Assembly (NCBI RefSeq): GCF_004368405.1
Contig: NZ_SBJH01000064.1
Coordinates: 62,001-126,000 of the forward strand
Direction: 5' to 3'
Length of the DNA stretch: 64,000 nucleotides
DNA from: Olivibacter sp. XZL3
Lineage (GTDB): Bacteria; Bacteroidota; Bacteroidia; Sphingobacteriales; Sphingobacteriaceae
The notes beneath the pieces are model-generated. The model saw only the letters and a list, made by a program, of their open reading frames with translations, was not told the origin of the DNA and searched no databases. Below, piece by piece: positions 35,024 to 44,409 of the stretch (position 1 is its first letter; each line of letters begins with the position of its first letter). A program made the position numbers and the translations under genes.

Positions 35024-35672
35024 GAATCACAAGAGTGAGATTGAACAAAAAGTTGCTGAATTTTTATTGCAAATTAAAGCAATTAAATTACAACCTTCCA
35101 AACCTTTTACGTGGGCATCTGGTTGGAAGTCTCCAATTTATTGCGACAATCGTATATCCTTATCCCATCCAACCGTTAGAACTTATATACGCCAAAAGCT
35201 TTCAGAAGTCATTCAAGAAGAATTTGGCTCTATCGGCATGATCGCTGGCGTGGCCACAGCGGGTATTCCACAAGGCGTCTTAGTTGCTCAGGATTTGGGT
35301 CTGCCTTTTGCATACGTACGCTCAAGTGCAAAAGAACATGGAAGGCAGAACATGATCGAAGGAGAAATCATTGAGGGACAACGGGTGGTGGTTATCGAAG
35401 ATCTAATTTCGACGGGACAAAGCAGTCTAAAAGCTGTAGAAGCACTAAGAGAGGCAGGATGCGACGTGGTTGGGCTGGTTGCTATTTTCAGTTATGGATT
35501 TGATGTGGCTGACGAAAACTTCAAGGCCGCAAAATGTAGATATACCACCTTGTCAAACTACAATGCATTGATAAAATATGCTTCCGAAAATGGCTTTATT
35601 CATCACGAGGAAGAGGATTTACTTCGTGAATGGCGAAGAGATCCTGCAAATTGGGAACCTAAAACCGTATAG
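35022..35672 (+). CDS. pyrE: Orotate phosphoribosyltransferase
   Basis: It joins orotate and PRPP to give OMP in pyrimidine synthesis. The 216 residues contain KPFTWASGWKSPIYCDNRISLSHP, the orotate-site segment, then GVATAGIPQGVLVAQDLGLPFAYVRSSAKEHGRQN with catalytic Lys/His. The PRPP motif VVVIEDLISTGQSSLKAVEAL lies near residue 120. A C-terminal extension of about 25 residues is usual for Bacteroidota PyrE. The ATG lies one base from the divergent Nudix ATG. The SRPBCC gene follows 23 bases after the stop. Confidence 0.95.
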   Translation: MNHKSEIEQKVAEFLLQIKAIKLQPSKPFTWASGWKSPIYCDNRISLSHPTVRTYIRQKLSEVIQEEFGSIGMIAGVATAGIPQGVLVAQDLGLPFAYVRSSAKEHGRQNMIEGEIIEGQRVVVIEDLISTGQSSLKAVEALREAGCDVVGLVAIFSYGFDVADENFKAAKCRYTTLSNYNALIKYASENGFIHHEEEDLLREWRRDPANWEPKTV

Positions 35673-35695
35673 ATTTTCTGGAAAGAAGAAGAGCC

Positions 35696-36097
35696 ATGAC
35701 TGTTATAGAAAGTAAAAGTATTATAGATCAACCGGTAGAGAAAGTATATGAGTTTCTCGCTGACTTCAATAACCACGAAAGATTGATGCCGGACAACGTT
35801 GCCAACTGGTCGTCTACAAAAGACGAGGCAAGCTTTGCCATCCAAAATATGGCTAAATTGGCTTTAAAGGTTGCTGAACGTAAAGAAAATCAAGAGATAT
35901 CCATCGTTCCTGCCGAAAAGGCTCCCTTTGATCTGACGCTGATATGGAAAACCAAACCGGTTGATGCAGCCAAAAGCGAAGTGACTTTAACCATACAGGC
36001 AGATTTAAACATGATGATGAAAATGGTCGCTAGCGGCCCTTTAAAGAAACTTACAGACTTTCAGACAGCCAAATTAAAAGAAGAATTGGTCTTTTAA
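35696..36097 (+). CDS. SRPBCC-family (START-like) protein
   Basis: A 133-residue single-domain protein with the helix-grip layout of the polyketide cyclase/START superfamily. An N-terminal strand and helix TVIESKSIIDQPVEKVYEFLADFNNHERLMPDN is typical of ligand-binding SRPBCC proteins. A central antiparallel sheet and a long C-terminal helix (GPLKKLTDFQTAKLKEEL) follow. No catalytic residues stand out and the ligand is unknown. It is co-transcribed with pyrE (23 bases) and ends at a strong terminator at 36139-36171. Confidence 0.8.
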   Translation: MTVIESKSIIDQPVEKVYEFLADFNNHERLMPDNVANWSSTKDEASFAIQNMAKLALKVAERKENQEISIVPAEKAPFDLTLIWKTKPVDAAKSEVTLTIQADLNMMMKMVASGPLKKLTDFQTAKLKEELVF

Positions 36098-36138
36098 CAA
36101 AATATACCCGCTATCTTTTAATAAGACATCAACAAAGG

Positions 36139-36171
36139 AGCCTGTCTAAGCTATCAAAGACAGGCTTTTTT
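36139..36171 (+). terminator. Terminator of the pyrE-SRPBCC unit
   Basis: AGCCTGTCT (36139-36147) and AGACAGGCT (36158-36166) are perfect 9-base arms with a 10-base loop, followed by six Ts. Confidence 0.9.
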
Positions 36172-36382
36172 ATTTTGTCCCTTCCCTCTTTTGCTGATCC
36201 CCCCAGCCTTCGTTGCTAACAGACAACAACACAAGCCCGACATTTTTTCACATAAAACACTATACATTAGACACTTAGTCACCTGTTTTCCATTTAACAA
36301 GACAAAATGTCTGTTTTCATCAAACTACTTTCGATGGTATCCGTTTTGCTATTACCAAGCAGATCTTATTAAATAAATCGAA

Positions 36383-38986
36383 ATGAATTTGAACAACTTT
36401 ACAATCAAAGCGCAAGAAGCCATTCAAAAAGCTTCAGAGATTGCTGGTGGCAACCAACATCAGGCCATCGAGAATGCGCATTTGCTAAAGGCTCTTCTCT
36501 TAGTTGATGAAAACGTTGTAAGTCATTTATTGAAAAAACTAAACGTTAATATAAATCGCTTAAATGAAGCGCTTGATCAGCAAATAAGCGGCTTTCCCAA
36601 GGTCAGCGGAAGCAGTATATATCTATCCTCGTCAACCAATAACGCCTTACAGAAAGCGCAAGGTTATTTAAAAGATTTCAAGGATGATTTTGTTTCCGTA
36701 GAGCATTTATTATTGGGCATTTTAAACGCGGGCGATAAAACAGCCTCTGTATTAAAAGATCAGGGCGTTACAGAAAAAGATTTAAAAAAGGCGATTATAG
36801 AACTACGCGGCAATACGCGCGTAACGGATCAAAACGCAGAAGCTACTTATAACGCCTTAAATAAATACGCACGGAACTTAAACGAATTTGCCGAATCCGG
36901 AAAACTTGATCCGGTTATCGGTAGAGATGAGGAAATCCGACGCGTAATCCAAATTCTATCACGTAGAACGAAGAACAATCCTATTTTAGTCGGGGAGCCG
37001 GGCGTTGGTAAAACAGCTATAGCAGAAGGTATTGCACATCGTATTATCAAAGGTGATGTACCAGAGAACCTCAAAAGCAAGACCGTATTCTCATTAGACA
37101 TGGGTGCATTAATCGCTGGAGCCAAGTATAAAGGCGAATTCGAAGAGCGACTAAAAGCAGTGGTAAAAGAAGTAACGGACAGCAATGGAGAGATTATTCT
37201 CTTTATTGATGAGATTCACACACTGGTTGGTGCAGGCGGCGGCGAAGGTGCGATGGATGCGGCTAACATTTTAAAGCCGGCCTTGGCGAGAGGGGAACTG
37301 AGGGCAATCGGGGCAACCACGCTAAACGAGTTTCAGAAATACTTTGAGAAAGACAAAGCTTTAGAGCGGCGCTTTCAAAAAGTAATGGTTGACGAGCCGG
37401 ATACGCAGGATGCCATATCGATCTTAAGAGGTATAAAAGAAAGATATGAGACCCACCATAAGGTAAGGATAAAGGACGAAGCTATTATAGCCGCCGTCGA
37501 ATTGTCGCAACGTTATATTGCTGATCGTTTTTTACCTGACAAGGCGATCGACTTAATGGACGAAGCGGCATCTAAACTTCGTTTGGAAATGGATTCCGTG
37601 CCCGAAGCGGTGGACGAAATTGAGCGTAAAATCATGCAGCTTGAAATCGAACGGGAAGCGATTAAGCGCGAAAATGACACGCATAAAGTTGAAGAACTCA
37701 GTCGGGAGATCGCAAATCTAGCTTCCGAGAGAGATTCGCTCAGAGCTGCTTGGCAAGGTGAAAAGTCGCTGGTCGACAACCTGAACCACCATGTACAGCA
37801 AATTGAGGATTTTAAGTTGGAAGCGGAACAAGCGGAACGGGCCGGCGATTACGGCAAAGTTGCAGAAATACGGTATGGCCGAATAAAACAGGCGCAGGAT
37901 GAACTCGAGAAGTTGAAAAAAGAACTTGAGGAAAAACAGGGCACCGGCCGCATGCTTAAAGAAGAGGTGACCGCTGAAGATATTGCCGACGTCGTGTCAC
38001 GTTGGACGGGTATACCGGTAAGTAAAATGGTTCAAAGTGAACGAGAGAAACTACTCCATTTAGAAGAAGAGCTTCACAAGCGTGTGGCTGGACAAAGCGA
38101 AGCCATTGAAGCCATTTCAGATGCGATTAGAAGATCCCGTGCCGGCTTGAGCGACAAGAGAAGGCCTATTGGTTCCTTTATATTCCTGGGAACTACAGGA
38201 GTAGGAAAGACGGAATTAGCAAAGGCTTTGGCAGAGTTTCTGTTTAATGACGAACACTCGATGGTTCGAATTGACATGAGCGAATATCAGGAGCGGCATG
38301 CCGTCTCTCGACTGATCGGCGCGCCTCCGGGCTATGTTGGCTACGATGAAGGTGGTCAGTTAACTGAGGCCATCAGACGCCGTCCGTACTCCGTAGTTTT
38401 GCTGGATGAAATTGAAAAAGCCCATCCCGATGTATTCAATATCCTGTTACAGGTATTAGACGACGGGCATCTGACAGACAACAAAGGTCGGGTAGTGAAT
38501 TTTAAGAACACGATCATTATTATGACCTCGAATATTGGCTCCCATCTAATTCAAGAGAACTTCAGTGAGTTAAATGAAGTGAACCGCGATGAAATTATTG
38601 CCAAAACCAAAAACGAGGTATTCGAGCTCCTGAAAAAGTCGATCAGGCCGGAATTTCTGAATCGTATTGATGAAGTGATTATGTTTACGCCTTTGAACCG
38701 CAACGAAATCAGTGAGATCGTCCGTTTACAGTTCCGTGCTGTTCAAAAGCAGCTGGCTGAAATGGGCATTCAATTAGATGCCTCCGAGGAGGCACTCGAT
38801 TGGCTGGCCCAATTGGGATATGACCCACAATTTGGTGCGAGGCCGCTAAAAAGGGTGATTCAGAAGCGAATATTAAATGAATTATCTAAAGAAATCCTTG
38901 CCGGAAAAATAGATAAAGAAAGTAAAATCAAACTAGATATGTTCGACCACAAGTTTGTCTTCTTGCAAAACCAGGAAGCCCGTTAA
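36383..38986 (+). CDS. clpB: ATP-dependent disaggregase ClpB
   Basis: ClpB is a hexameric AAA+ chaperone that pulls apart aggregated proteins with DnaK. The 867 residues are the normal length. An N-terminal Clp repeat domain (about 1-145) is followed by AAA-1 with Walker [15 protein letters not shown] and Walker [24 protein letters not shown]. The coiled-coil M domain (about 405-530, rich in Glu and Arg), which distinguishes ClpB from ClpA/C, comes next. AAA-2 has [16 protein letters not shown] and [16 protein letters not shown], and the C-terminal domain has [13 protein letters not shown]. There is no IGF/L ClpP loop. Upstream 210 bases hold no recognised CIRCE-like element. Confidence 0.97.
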   Translation: MNLNNFTIKAQEAIQKASEIAGGNQHQAIENAHLLKALLLVDENVVSHLLKKLNVNINRLNEALDQQISGFPKVSGSSIYLSSSTNNALQKAQGYLKDFKDDFVSVEHLLLGILNAGDKTASVLKDQGVTEKDLKKAIIELRGNTRVTDQNAEATYNALNKYARNLNEFAESGKLDPVIGRDEEIRRVIQILSRRTKNNPILVGEPGVGKTAIAEGIAHRIIKGDVPENLKSKTVFSLDMGALIAGAKYKGEFEERLKAVVKEVTDSNGEIILFIDEIHTLVGAGGGEGAMDAANILKPALARGELRAIGATTLNEFQKYFEKDKALERRFQKVMVDEPDTQDAISILRGIKERYETHHKVRIKDEAIIAAVELSQRYIADRFLPDKAIDLMDEAASKLRLEMDSVPEAVDEIERKIMQLEIEREAIKRENDTHKVEELSREIANLASERDSLRAAWQGEKSLVDNLNHHVQQIEDFKLEAEQAERAGDYGKVAEIRYGRIKQAQDELEKLKKELEEKQGTGRMLKEEVTAEDIADVVSRWTGIPVSKMVQSEREKLLHLEEELHKRVAGQSEAIEAISDAIRRSRAGLSDKRRPIGSFIFLGTTGVGKTELAKALAEFLFNDEHSMVRIDMSEYQERHAVSRLIGAPPGYVGYDEGGQLTEAIRRRPYSVVLLDEIEKAHPDVFNILLQVLDDGHLTDNKGRVVNFKNTIIIMTSNIGSHLIQENFSELNEVNRDEIIAKTKNEVFELLKKSIRPEFLNRIDEVIMFTPLNRNEISEIVRLQFRAVQKQLAEMGIQLDASEEALDWLAQLGYDPQFGARPLKRVIQKRILNELSKEILAGKIDKESKIKLDMFDHKFVFLQNQEAR

Positions 38987-39008
38987 CCCGGCCGACAGAT
39001 CTTAAACG

Positions 39009-39039
39009 AATGCCGAATAGTTGATATTCGGCATTTTTG
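39009..39039 (+). terminator. Terminator after clpB
   Basis: AATGCCGAATA (39009-39019) pairs perfectly with TATTCGGCATT (39025-39035), a five-base loop, followed by a T-run. It lies 22 bases after the clpB stop. Confidence 0.85.
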
Positions 39040-39090
39040 CTTTCCGTGCCCTTCGGCTTAACTACCCAAAAAATTCGTAACTTTACATTA

Positions 39091-41643
39091 ATGGTTGATC
39101 AAAAACTATCGAACAAAGGCGTCAGGCGAAAAGTAATTTTTGTGTTTATTCTCTGTTGTATTGCGCTTGCCTTGGCATGGACCATCAGTAAGGATGCTTT
39201 TAATCAAGTGCTATCTACAGTAGATAATATCTCGAAGCCGAATGAAAAAATGCGTTTGGTTAGTCAAGTTTCGCGCGACATCATGCAACTTGATCAGTTG
39301 CAACGCTCGCAAGTACTGGCAGATAGCAACAATTCCTATGAAGACCTGCAAAAAGAGTCGAGGTTAGTGTCTGCCGCGCTAGACTCTTTAAAAAACCTCT
39401 ATGCCCAGGACAGCAACCAGACTAAGCGGATCGACTCCATTAAAACGCTGCTGAAGGAGCGCGATAAACTTTTTAAAGCCTATGTACAAGTACGCGAAAA
39501 GATGGTTGATAGTCACGAGTTTTCCAAGCAGTTGCAAAGTATTGGAGAAATTGTTGAAAATACGCCTAACGCAGATAGTACGGTTGTAACAAGACGGAAA
39601 ATAACGGAAACAACCACGATAGAACCAGGTGAAGTTGTAAAAGCTGATTCCCTGCAGGACGACCGGTCTTTCTTCGGAAAGATATTTGGGTCCAAAAGGA
39701 AGAGTCCGCCCCGCCCCAGTACAATTACACAATCAAGACGGATCGTTAAAGAGGGAATAGAAGAATTAATAGACACGATTGCAACTTCTAAGCAAGACAG
39801 CGCCATTAAATTAATTGACAGTGTGCTGCGTACTATTGAAGAGACTCAGCGAGCACAAAGTGATTCATTCATAGATCGTGAGGTAGAGTTGACCTATGCC
39901 GGCAACCTACTGATCAGCAAAATGCTCAGTATTCTGAACGCCGTGGAAAAGGAAGGGATGCTGCAGATGGAAAGCGAAAACATGAGTGCTCGGATGGTGA
40001 TGAACCATAGTCTTAGCAGAATCAATTTTGTGGTATTAAGCTTTCTTGGCGTAACGATTATTTTGGTATTACTGATCTTGTCTGACATTAGAAAAAGCAA
40101 TCGATACCGAAGGGAACTGGAAATTGCCAAGGAAGAAGCCGAATATCACAGTGCGGCGAAACAGCGCTTTCTTTCTAACATGAGCCATGAACTTCGTACA
40201 CCGCTGCAGTCAATTATCGGTTATGCTGAACAGCTGAGAGATGAACACCCTAATGACAGCCGTACAGTAAATATTATTTACCAATCGTCCGAGCACTTGT
40301 TGCAGATCGTTAACGAAGTATTAGATTACAATCGTATCAATTCAGGCAAATTCCACTTTAACAACCAGGACTTTTATTTATCACAACTGATCGATGAAGT
40401 AGTGGCCGCCATGCAGCTACAAGCAGAAGAAAAATCGCTATCGCTCAATCTCAGTAAAGAAATAGAGGGTTCCGGCTACCTATTCGGCGACCCCTTCCGC
40501 ATCAAGCAAATCCTCTATAACCTATTAAGCAATGCGATCAAGTTTACAGATCAGGGCTCCGTTACACTTAAAGTTAATACAACAGTGAACACGGAATTGA
40601 CTGAACTAAAAATCACCGTAGAAGACACCGGAAAAGGCATTCCAGAAAGCGATCTTAACCGGATTTTCAACGAGTTTGAACAAGCGGAAAACTCAAATTC
40701 GGGTACACACTTCGGCAGCGGCTTGGGACTGAGCATTGTGAAAACGCTATGCGAAGCAATGGGTGGAAACATTAAAATAAAAAGTCAACTTAACCAGGGA
40801 TCGACATTTGATGTATACATCCCCTTAAAAACCTCCACCTTGATTGAGGCAAGCAAAGAAGAAAACAACCTAATTCCCATAAACGATTTTATTGGCACGA
40901 TTTGGGTTATTGACGACGACAGTTTCATTCTAGAGCTATGCCATAATATTTTTAACAAGTATAAAATTAAACATCGCACATTTTCGGACCCGGACGATTT
41001 ACTAAACACCCCTTGGGACGAAAGCGTCAGCATTGTGTTGATGGATATGCGTATGCCAGGAAAGACCGGTGTAGAATTGAATCACGAATTAAGGCCGAGA
41101 ATCAGTGATGATGTCAAAATATATGCTTTTACCGCACAGGCATTGCCAGAAGAGCGGGAAAAAATTATTTCACAAGGTTTTGACGGCTTGTTACTAAAGC
41201 CGTTTAAGGAGACAGACCTGCTCCATCTTTTAGGTTTACGAAAGACAAACGAAGAACCTCTTAAAATTAAAAACAGGAACGACTTAAAGGATTTCGATTT
41301 CTCCAACTTAAAACGATTGACCTATAACGACAGCAGCCAGGTCACTAAAATATTAAACATTTTCATCAAAGACACGGGAAAGGACCTCATCAGCCTTCGC
41401 AATGCCCTGCAAGCCAACGAAAGGGAACAGCTAGCCTTAATCTGCCATAAACTGGCCGGCAGAACCTCGCAGATTGGCGGTCAGAAAATAGCCATCAAGC
41501 TCCGGAAACTAGAAATCGACATCCGCAATAACGAGTTTGATATCCTTGAAATCCAAGGAATTATAGACCAGCTATACCGCCTATTAGACTATTTAAAGGA
41601 GGAGTTACACACACGGGCATTTATTAACGGATCCGTTTTATAA
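39091..41643 (+). CDS. Hybrid sensor histidine kinase with receiver and Hpt domains
   Basis: An 850-residue phosphorelay protein. TM1 (VIFVFILCCIALALAWTI, about 16-33) and TM2 (INFVVLSFLGVTIILVLLIL, about 310-330) enclose a large periplasmic helical sensor containing an unusually basic stretch (KIFGSKRKSPPRPS). The kinase follows: H-box FLSNMSHELRTPLQSIIGYAEQL, N-box ILYNLLSNAIKF, G boxes DTGKGIPESDL and GSGLGLSIV. A receiver (VIDDDS, phospho-Asp in VLMDMRMPGKTG, Lys in LLKPF) comes next. An Hpt-like domain (ICHKLAGRTSQIGG) ends the protein. I chose ATG 39091; an upstream TTG (39037) overlaps the clpB terminator. It ends 11 bases from the convergent sigma-54 regulator, its likely partner. Confidence 0.93.
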   Translation: MVDQKLSNKGVRRKVIFVFILCCIALALAWTISKDAFNQVLSTVDNISKPNEKMRLVSQVSRDIMQLDQLQRSQVLADSNNSYEDLQKESRLVSAALDSLKNLYAQDSNQTKRIDSIKTLLKERDKLFKAYVQVREKMVDSHEFSKQLQSIGEIVENTPNADSTVVTRRKITETTTIEPGEVVKADSLQDDRSFFGKIFGSKRKSPPRPSTITQSRRIVKEGIEELIDTIATSKQDSAIKLIDSVLRTIEETQRAQSDSFIDREVELTYAGNLLISKMLSILNAVEKEGMLQMESENMSARMVMNHSLSRINFVVLSFLGVTIILVLLILSDIRKSNRYRRELEIAKEEAEYHSAAKQRFLSNMSHELRTPLQSIIGYAEQLRDEHPNDSRTVNIIYQSSEHLLQIVNEVLDYNRINSGKFHFNNQDFYLSQLIDEVVAAMQLQAEEKSLSLNLSKEIEGSGYLFGDPFRIKQILYNLLSNAIKFTDQGSVTLKVNTTVNTELTELKITVEDTGKGIPESDLNRIFNEFEQAENSNSGTHFGSGLGLSIVKTLCEAMGGNIKIKSQLNQGSTFDVYIPLKTSTLIEASKEENNLIPINDFIGTIWVIDDDSFILELCHNIFNKYKIKHRTFSDPDDLLNTPWDESVSIVLMDMRMPGKTGVELNHELRPRISDDVKIYAFTAQALPEEREKIISQGFDGLLLKPFKETDLLHLLGLRKTNEEPLKIKNRNDLKDFDFSNLKRLTYNDSSQVTKILNIFIKDTGKDLISLRNALQANEREQLALICHKLAGRTSQIGGQKIAIKLRKLEIDIRNNEFDILEIQGIIDQLYRLLDYLKEELHTRAFINGSVL

Positions 41644-41654
41644 CAAAATATAGC

Positions 41655-43025
41655 TTAGGAAATCCCGTATTTATCCAATTTATTATACAAGGTTTTTCGG
41701 TCTATATTTAAGACTTGGGCGGCTTTACTTTTGTTATATTTAACCTGTTGTAACACATCGATGATAAGTTGACGCTCGTGCGCTTCGCTTTGAGATTTAA
41801 GATCCGCAGCCACATGATCTGGATTCGCCTGGTTCTCGACGGAATGTTTATGTTGATTAATAGACAACACCATTTCATCAGGCAAGGCAGTGGCTTCTGC
41901 TGTATCTCCGGTAGTTAACAGCACCATTCGTTTTATTACGTTTTTAAGCTCTCGGAGGTTTCCGGGCCAATCATAGGCCTTAAAGATATCCTTTACTTCT
42001 TTAGAGAGATGAACAACATGCCTATTCAGCTCCTTGTTAGCTTTGTCTACAAAAAATTCGATAAAGGTATCCATGTCACTTCCCCTATCTCTTAAAGCAG
42101 GTACAATAATCTCAAATTCGTTGATCCGATGATAGAGATCTTCCCGAAAATTTCCTGATGCCGAACTGCCAAACAAGTCGTCATTGGTAGCGGCAATAAC
42201 GCGCACATCCACCTTTATCTGCTTGTTTGCTCCAATGGGCTGAATCACCCGCTCCTGTAAGGCCCTCAATAATTTGACCTGTACATCATACGACAAATTT
42301 CCTATTTCATCTAAGAACAGTGTACCACCATCGGCTTCTTCAAACTGCCCCTTTTTATCCGTCAACGCACCGGTAAAAGAGCCTTTGATATGTCCAAACA
42401 ATTCACTCGCCGCCAATTCCTTAGAAAGCGTACCGCAGTCTATAGAGACAAAGGGCTTATCCGCTCGATTGCTTTTTAAATGAATAGATCTTGCAACATA
42501 TTCCTTTCCGGTACCACTTTCGCCTCTCACCAAAACAGACATGTCCGTAGGTGCCACTAAATTGATATAATCCTGTAGTTTTCTGGAAGGCGTACTGACA
42601 CCGGTTACAAACTCAGCAGATTCCTTTTCCGGCACCTTTTTAGAGACAGAAGGCGTTCGCTCTCCACTATTATGGTCCAATGCTTCTTTTAAAACCATCA
42701 ATAGCTCGTCCGGATTTACCGGCTTCGTAATATAATCAAACACACCTAAACGCATGGCCTTTACCGCTGTACGCACATCGTTAAAGCTGGTCATGATGAT
42801 AACTGGAATATTAAGGCCTCTGTTGCGTACTTCTTCCAAAACATCCAAACCGGTTCCGTCTCCTAAACGATAATCCAGCAACATCAAGTCAATAGAGTCG
42901 TCCAGCGATTTGACACTACTTTTGACATTATATCTCATCTCAACTTCGTGGCCATTCTTTTTTAAAAAGCCTTCGAGAATAGTCGAAAAGGTAGTATCAT
43001 CTTCTACAAGCAGGATTTTGGCCAT
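41655..43025 (-). CDS. Sigma-54-dependent response regulator, NtrC family
   Basis: This 456-residue activator of sigma-54 RNA polymerase has three domains. The receiver (1-120) has LLVEDD, phospho-Asp in LMLLDYRLGDGTG and Lys in DYITKPVNPDE. The AAA+ domain (about 140-370) has Walker A VRGESGTGKEYVARSIH and Walker B GGTLFLDEIGNLSYD. The sigma-54 contact loop reads GSFTGA instead of GAFTGA. The C-terminus is a Fis-type helix-turn-helix (KYNKSKAAQVLNIDRKTLYNKLDKYG). The convergent neighbour is a hybrid kinase with Hpt, probably its phosphodonor. Upstream are a perfect -7 box and an 11-base palindrome that may mediate autoregulation. Confidence 0.95.
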   Translation of the reverse strand: MAKILLVEDDTTFSTILEGFLKKNGHEVEMRYNVKSSVKSLDDSIDLMLLDYRLGDGTGLDVLEEVRNRGLNIPVIIMTSFNDVRTAVKAMRLGVFDYITKPVNPDELLMVLKEALDHNSGERTPSVSKKVPEKESAEFVTGVSTPSRKLQDYINLVAPTDMSVLVRGESGTGKEYVARSIHLKSNRADKPFVSIDCGTLSKELAASELFGHIKGSFTGALTDKKGQFEEADGGTLFLDEIGNLSYDVQVKLLRALQERVIQPIGANKQIKVDVRVIAATNDDLFGSSASGNFREDLYHRINEFEIIVPALRDRGSDMDTFIEFFVDKANKELNRHVVHLSKEVKDIFKAYDWPGNLRELKNVIKRMVLLTTGDTAEATALPDEMVLSINQHKHSVENQANPDHVAADLKSQSEAHERQLIIDVLQQVKYNKSKAAQVLNIDRKTLYNKLDKYGIS

Positions 43026-43086
43026 ATTTATTTGTCTTTATCCCTCCAACGGAACAGTTCTTCTTTTTATTATATTTGATAATCTA

Positions 43087-43115
43087 CAAAATTACTATTT
43101 TTTCGGCGATTCGCC
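43087..43115 (-). promoter_or_regulatory. -7 box and palindrome upstream of the sigma-54 regulator
   Basis: On the minus strand TAATTTTG (43094-43087) is an exact -7 box. GGCGATTCGCC (43105-43115), a perfect 5-base-arm palindrome around one T, lies directly upstream where an operator would overlap the promoter. Function inferred. Confidence 0.45.
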
Positions 43116-43134
43116 TTTAACAATTGCGAATTAG

Positions 43135-44403
43135 TTAACTATTTATATTTCCAATAATTGCGTCAGCAAATTCACTCGTTTTGAGCAAAGTAGCTCCTTC
43201 CATTTGGTTATAAAAGTCGACGGTAACCTCTTTTTTATAGATCGTTTTTGCTAGCGCTGTTTTAATAAGGGCTGAAGCTTCGTGCCATCCGATGTAATCG
43301 AACATCATCGTCCCACTGAGGATCACCGAAGAAGGGTTCATACTGTCGGTATTAGCAAAACGAGGAGCGGTTCCGTGTGTGGCTTCGAATACGGCATGCC
43401 CACTATGGTAGTTGATATTTGCGCCCGGCGCGATGCCTATACCACCAACAATGGCTGCTAAAGCATCTGAAATGTAATCACCATTCAGATTTAAGGTTGC
43501 GATAACAGCATAGTCTTTTGGATTCAATAAGATTTGCTGCAGGAAATTATCAGCAATCACATCTTTGATAATCACCTTCCCTGCTTGCTGAGCCTGTTGG
43601 AGCACCTTATTGGCTACTTCCTCCCCTTCTGTGGCCTTTAGCCTCTCCCATTGGTTCCATGTAAAAACCTGATCACCATATTCGCTTTCCGCTAGCTCAT
43701 AGCCCCAGTTTTTAAAGGCCCCTTCTGTAAACTTCATGATATTCCCCTTATGAACCAAACTTACCGAGGGCTGTTGCTGTTTAATCGCATAATCGATCGC
43801 TGCGCGTATCAGGCGGACAGATCCTTCTTTGGATACGGGTTTTATACCCAAAGCCGTTTCATCCTTGAAAGGATAATCGACACCGAACTGACTTGTTAAA
43901 TACCCTTTTAGATTCAGTGCTTGCTCGCTAGTAGCTTCAAATTCAATGCCGGCATAAATATCTTCCGTATTTTCACGGAATATCACCATGTTCACATTTT
44001 CTGGATGCTTCACCGGAGAAGGAACCCCTTCAATCCAGAACAACGGTCTTTGACAGACGAACAAATCTAGCTTTTGTCGGATGGCAACATTTAAAGATCG
44101 AATACCACCGCCCACCGGTGTGGTTAAGGGACCTTTAATCGACACCACATAATCTCGCATCGCCGCTATAGTTTCCTCCGGAAGCCAGCTTCCGGTTTCA
44201 TCGTAGGCCTTTTGGCCTGCCAGAATCTCTTTCCATATAATCTGACGTTCAGCTGCGTAAGCCTTCTTAACACCTTCATCGAACACCCTAACAGCAGCCT
44301 TCCAAATGTCAGGCCCAATTCCATCCCCAATAATAAAAGGGATAATCGGATTATTCGGCACCGTTAAGGCACCACTTGCATTTACGTTTATTTTCTCAGC
44401 CAT
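43135..44403 (-). CDS. icd: Isocitrate dehydrogenase (probably NADP-dependent)
   Basis: This TCA-cycle enzyme converts isocitrate to 2-oxoglutarate. The 422 residues match the E. coli Icd size. [13 protein letters not shown] opens the protein. Substrate-binding [23 protein letters not shown] with the phosphorylatable Ser, [17 protein letters not shown] and the metal-binding [12 protein letters not shown] are intact. The cofactor region reads [15 protein letters not shown], with Arg-Phe where E. coli has Lys-Tyr, so NADP preference is likely but not certain. Icd starts six bases downstream of the antiporter stop, an unexpected pairing but apparently one transcript. Confidence 0.93.
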   Translation of the reverse strand: MAEKINVNASGALTVPNNPIIPFIIGDGIGPDIWKAAVRVFDEGVKKAYAAERQIIWKEILAGQKAYDETGSWLPEETIAAMRDYVVSIKGPLTTPVGGGIRSLNVAIRQKLDLFVCQRPLFWIEGVPSPVKHPENVNMVIFRENTEDIYAGIEFEATSEQALNLKGYLTSQFGVDYPFKDETALGIKPVSKEGSVRLIRAAIDYAIKQQQPSVSLVHKGNIMKFTEGAFKNWGYELAESEYGDQVFTWNQWERLKATEGEEVANKVLQQAQQAGKVIIKDVIADNFLQQILLNPKDYAVIATLNLNGDYISDALAAIVGGIGIAPGANINYHSGHAVFEATHGTAPRFANTDSMNPSSVILSGTMMFDYIGWHEASALIKTALAKTIYKKEVTVDFYNQMEGATLLKTSEFADAIIGNINS

Positions 44404-44409
44404 ATTCTA

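Noticed and set aside
36191-36376. 61-codon plus-strand ORF before clpB
   Set aside because: No start signal or family features; lies in the clpB upstream region.
36173-36382. CIRCE-type heat-shock operator before clpB
   Set aside because: No TTAGCACTC-N9-GAGTGCTAA-like inverted repeat found.
40893-40908. TTGGCACGATTTGGG resembling a sigma-54 -24 box
   Set aside because: The -12 TTGC element is missing, and the site lies inside the kinase gene.
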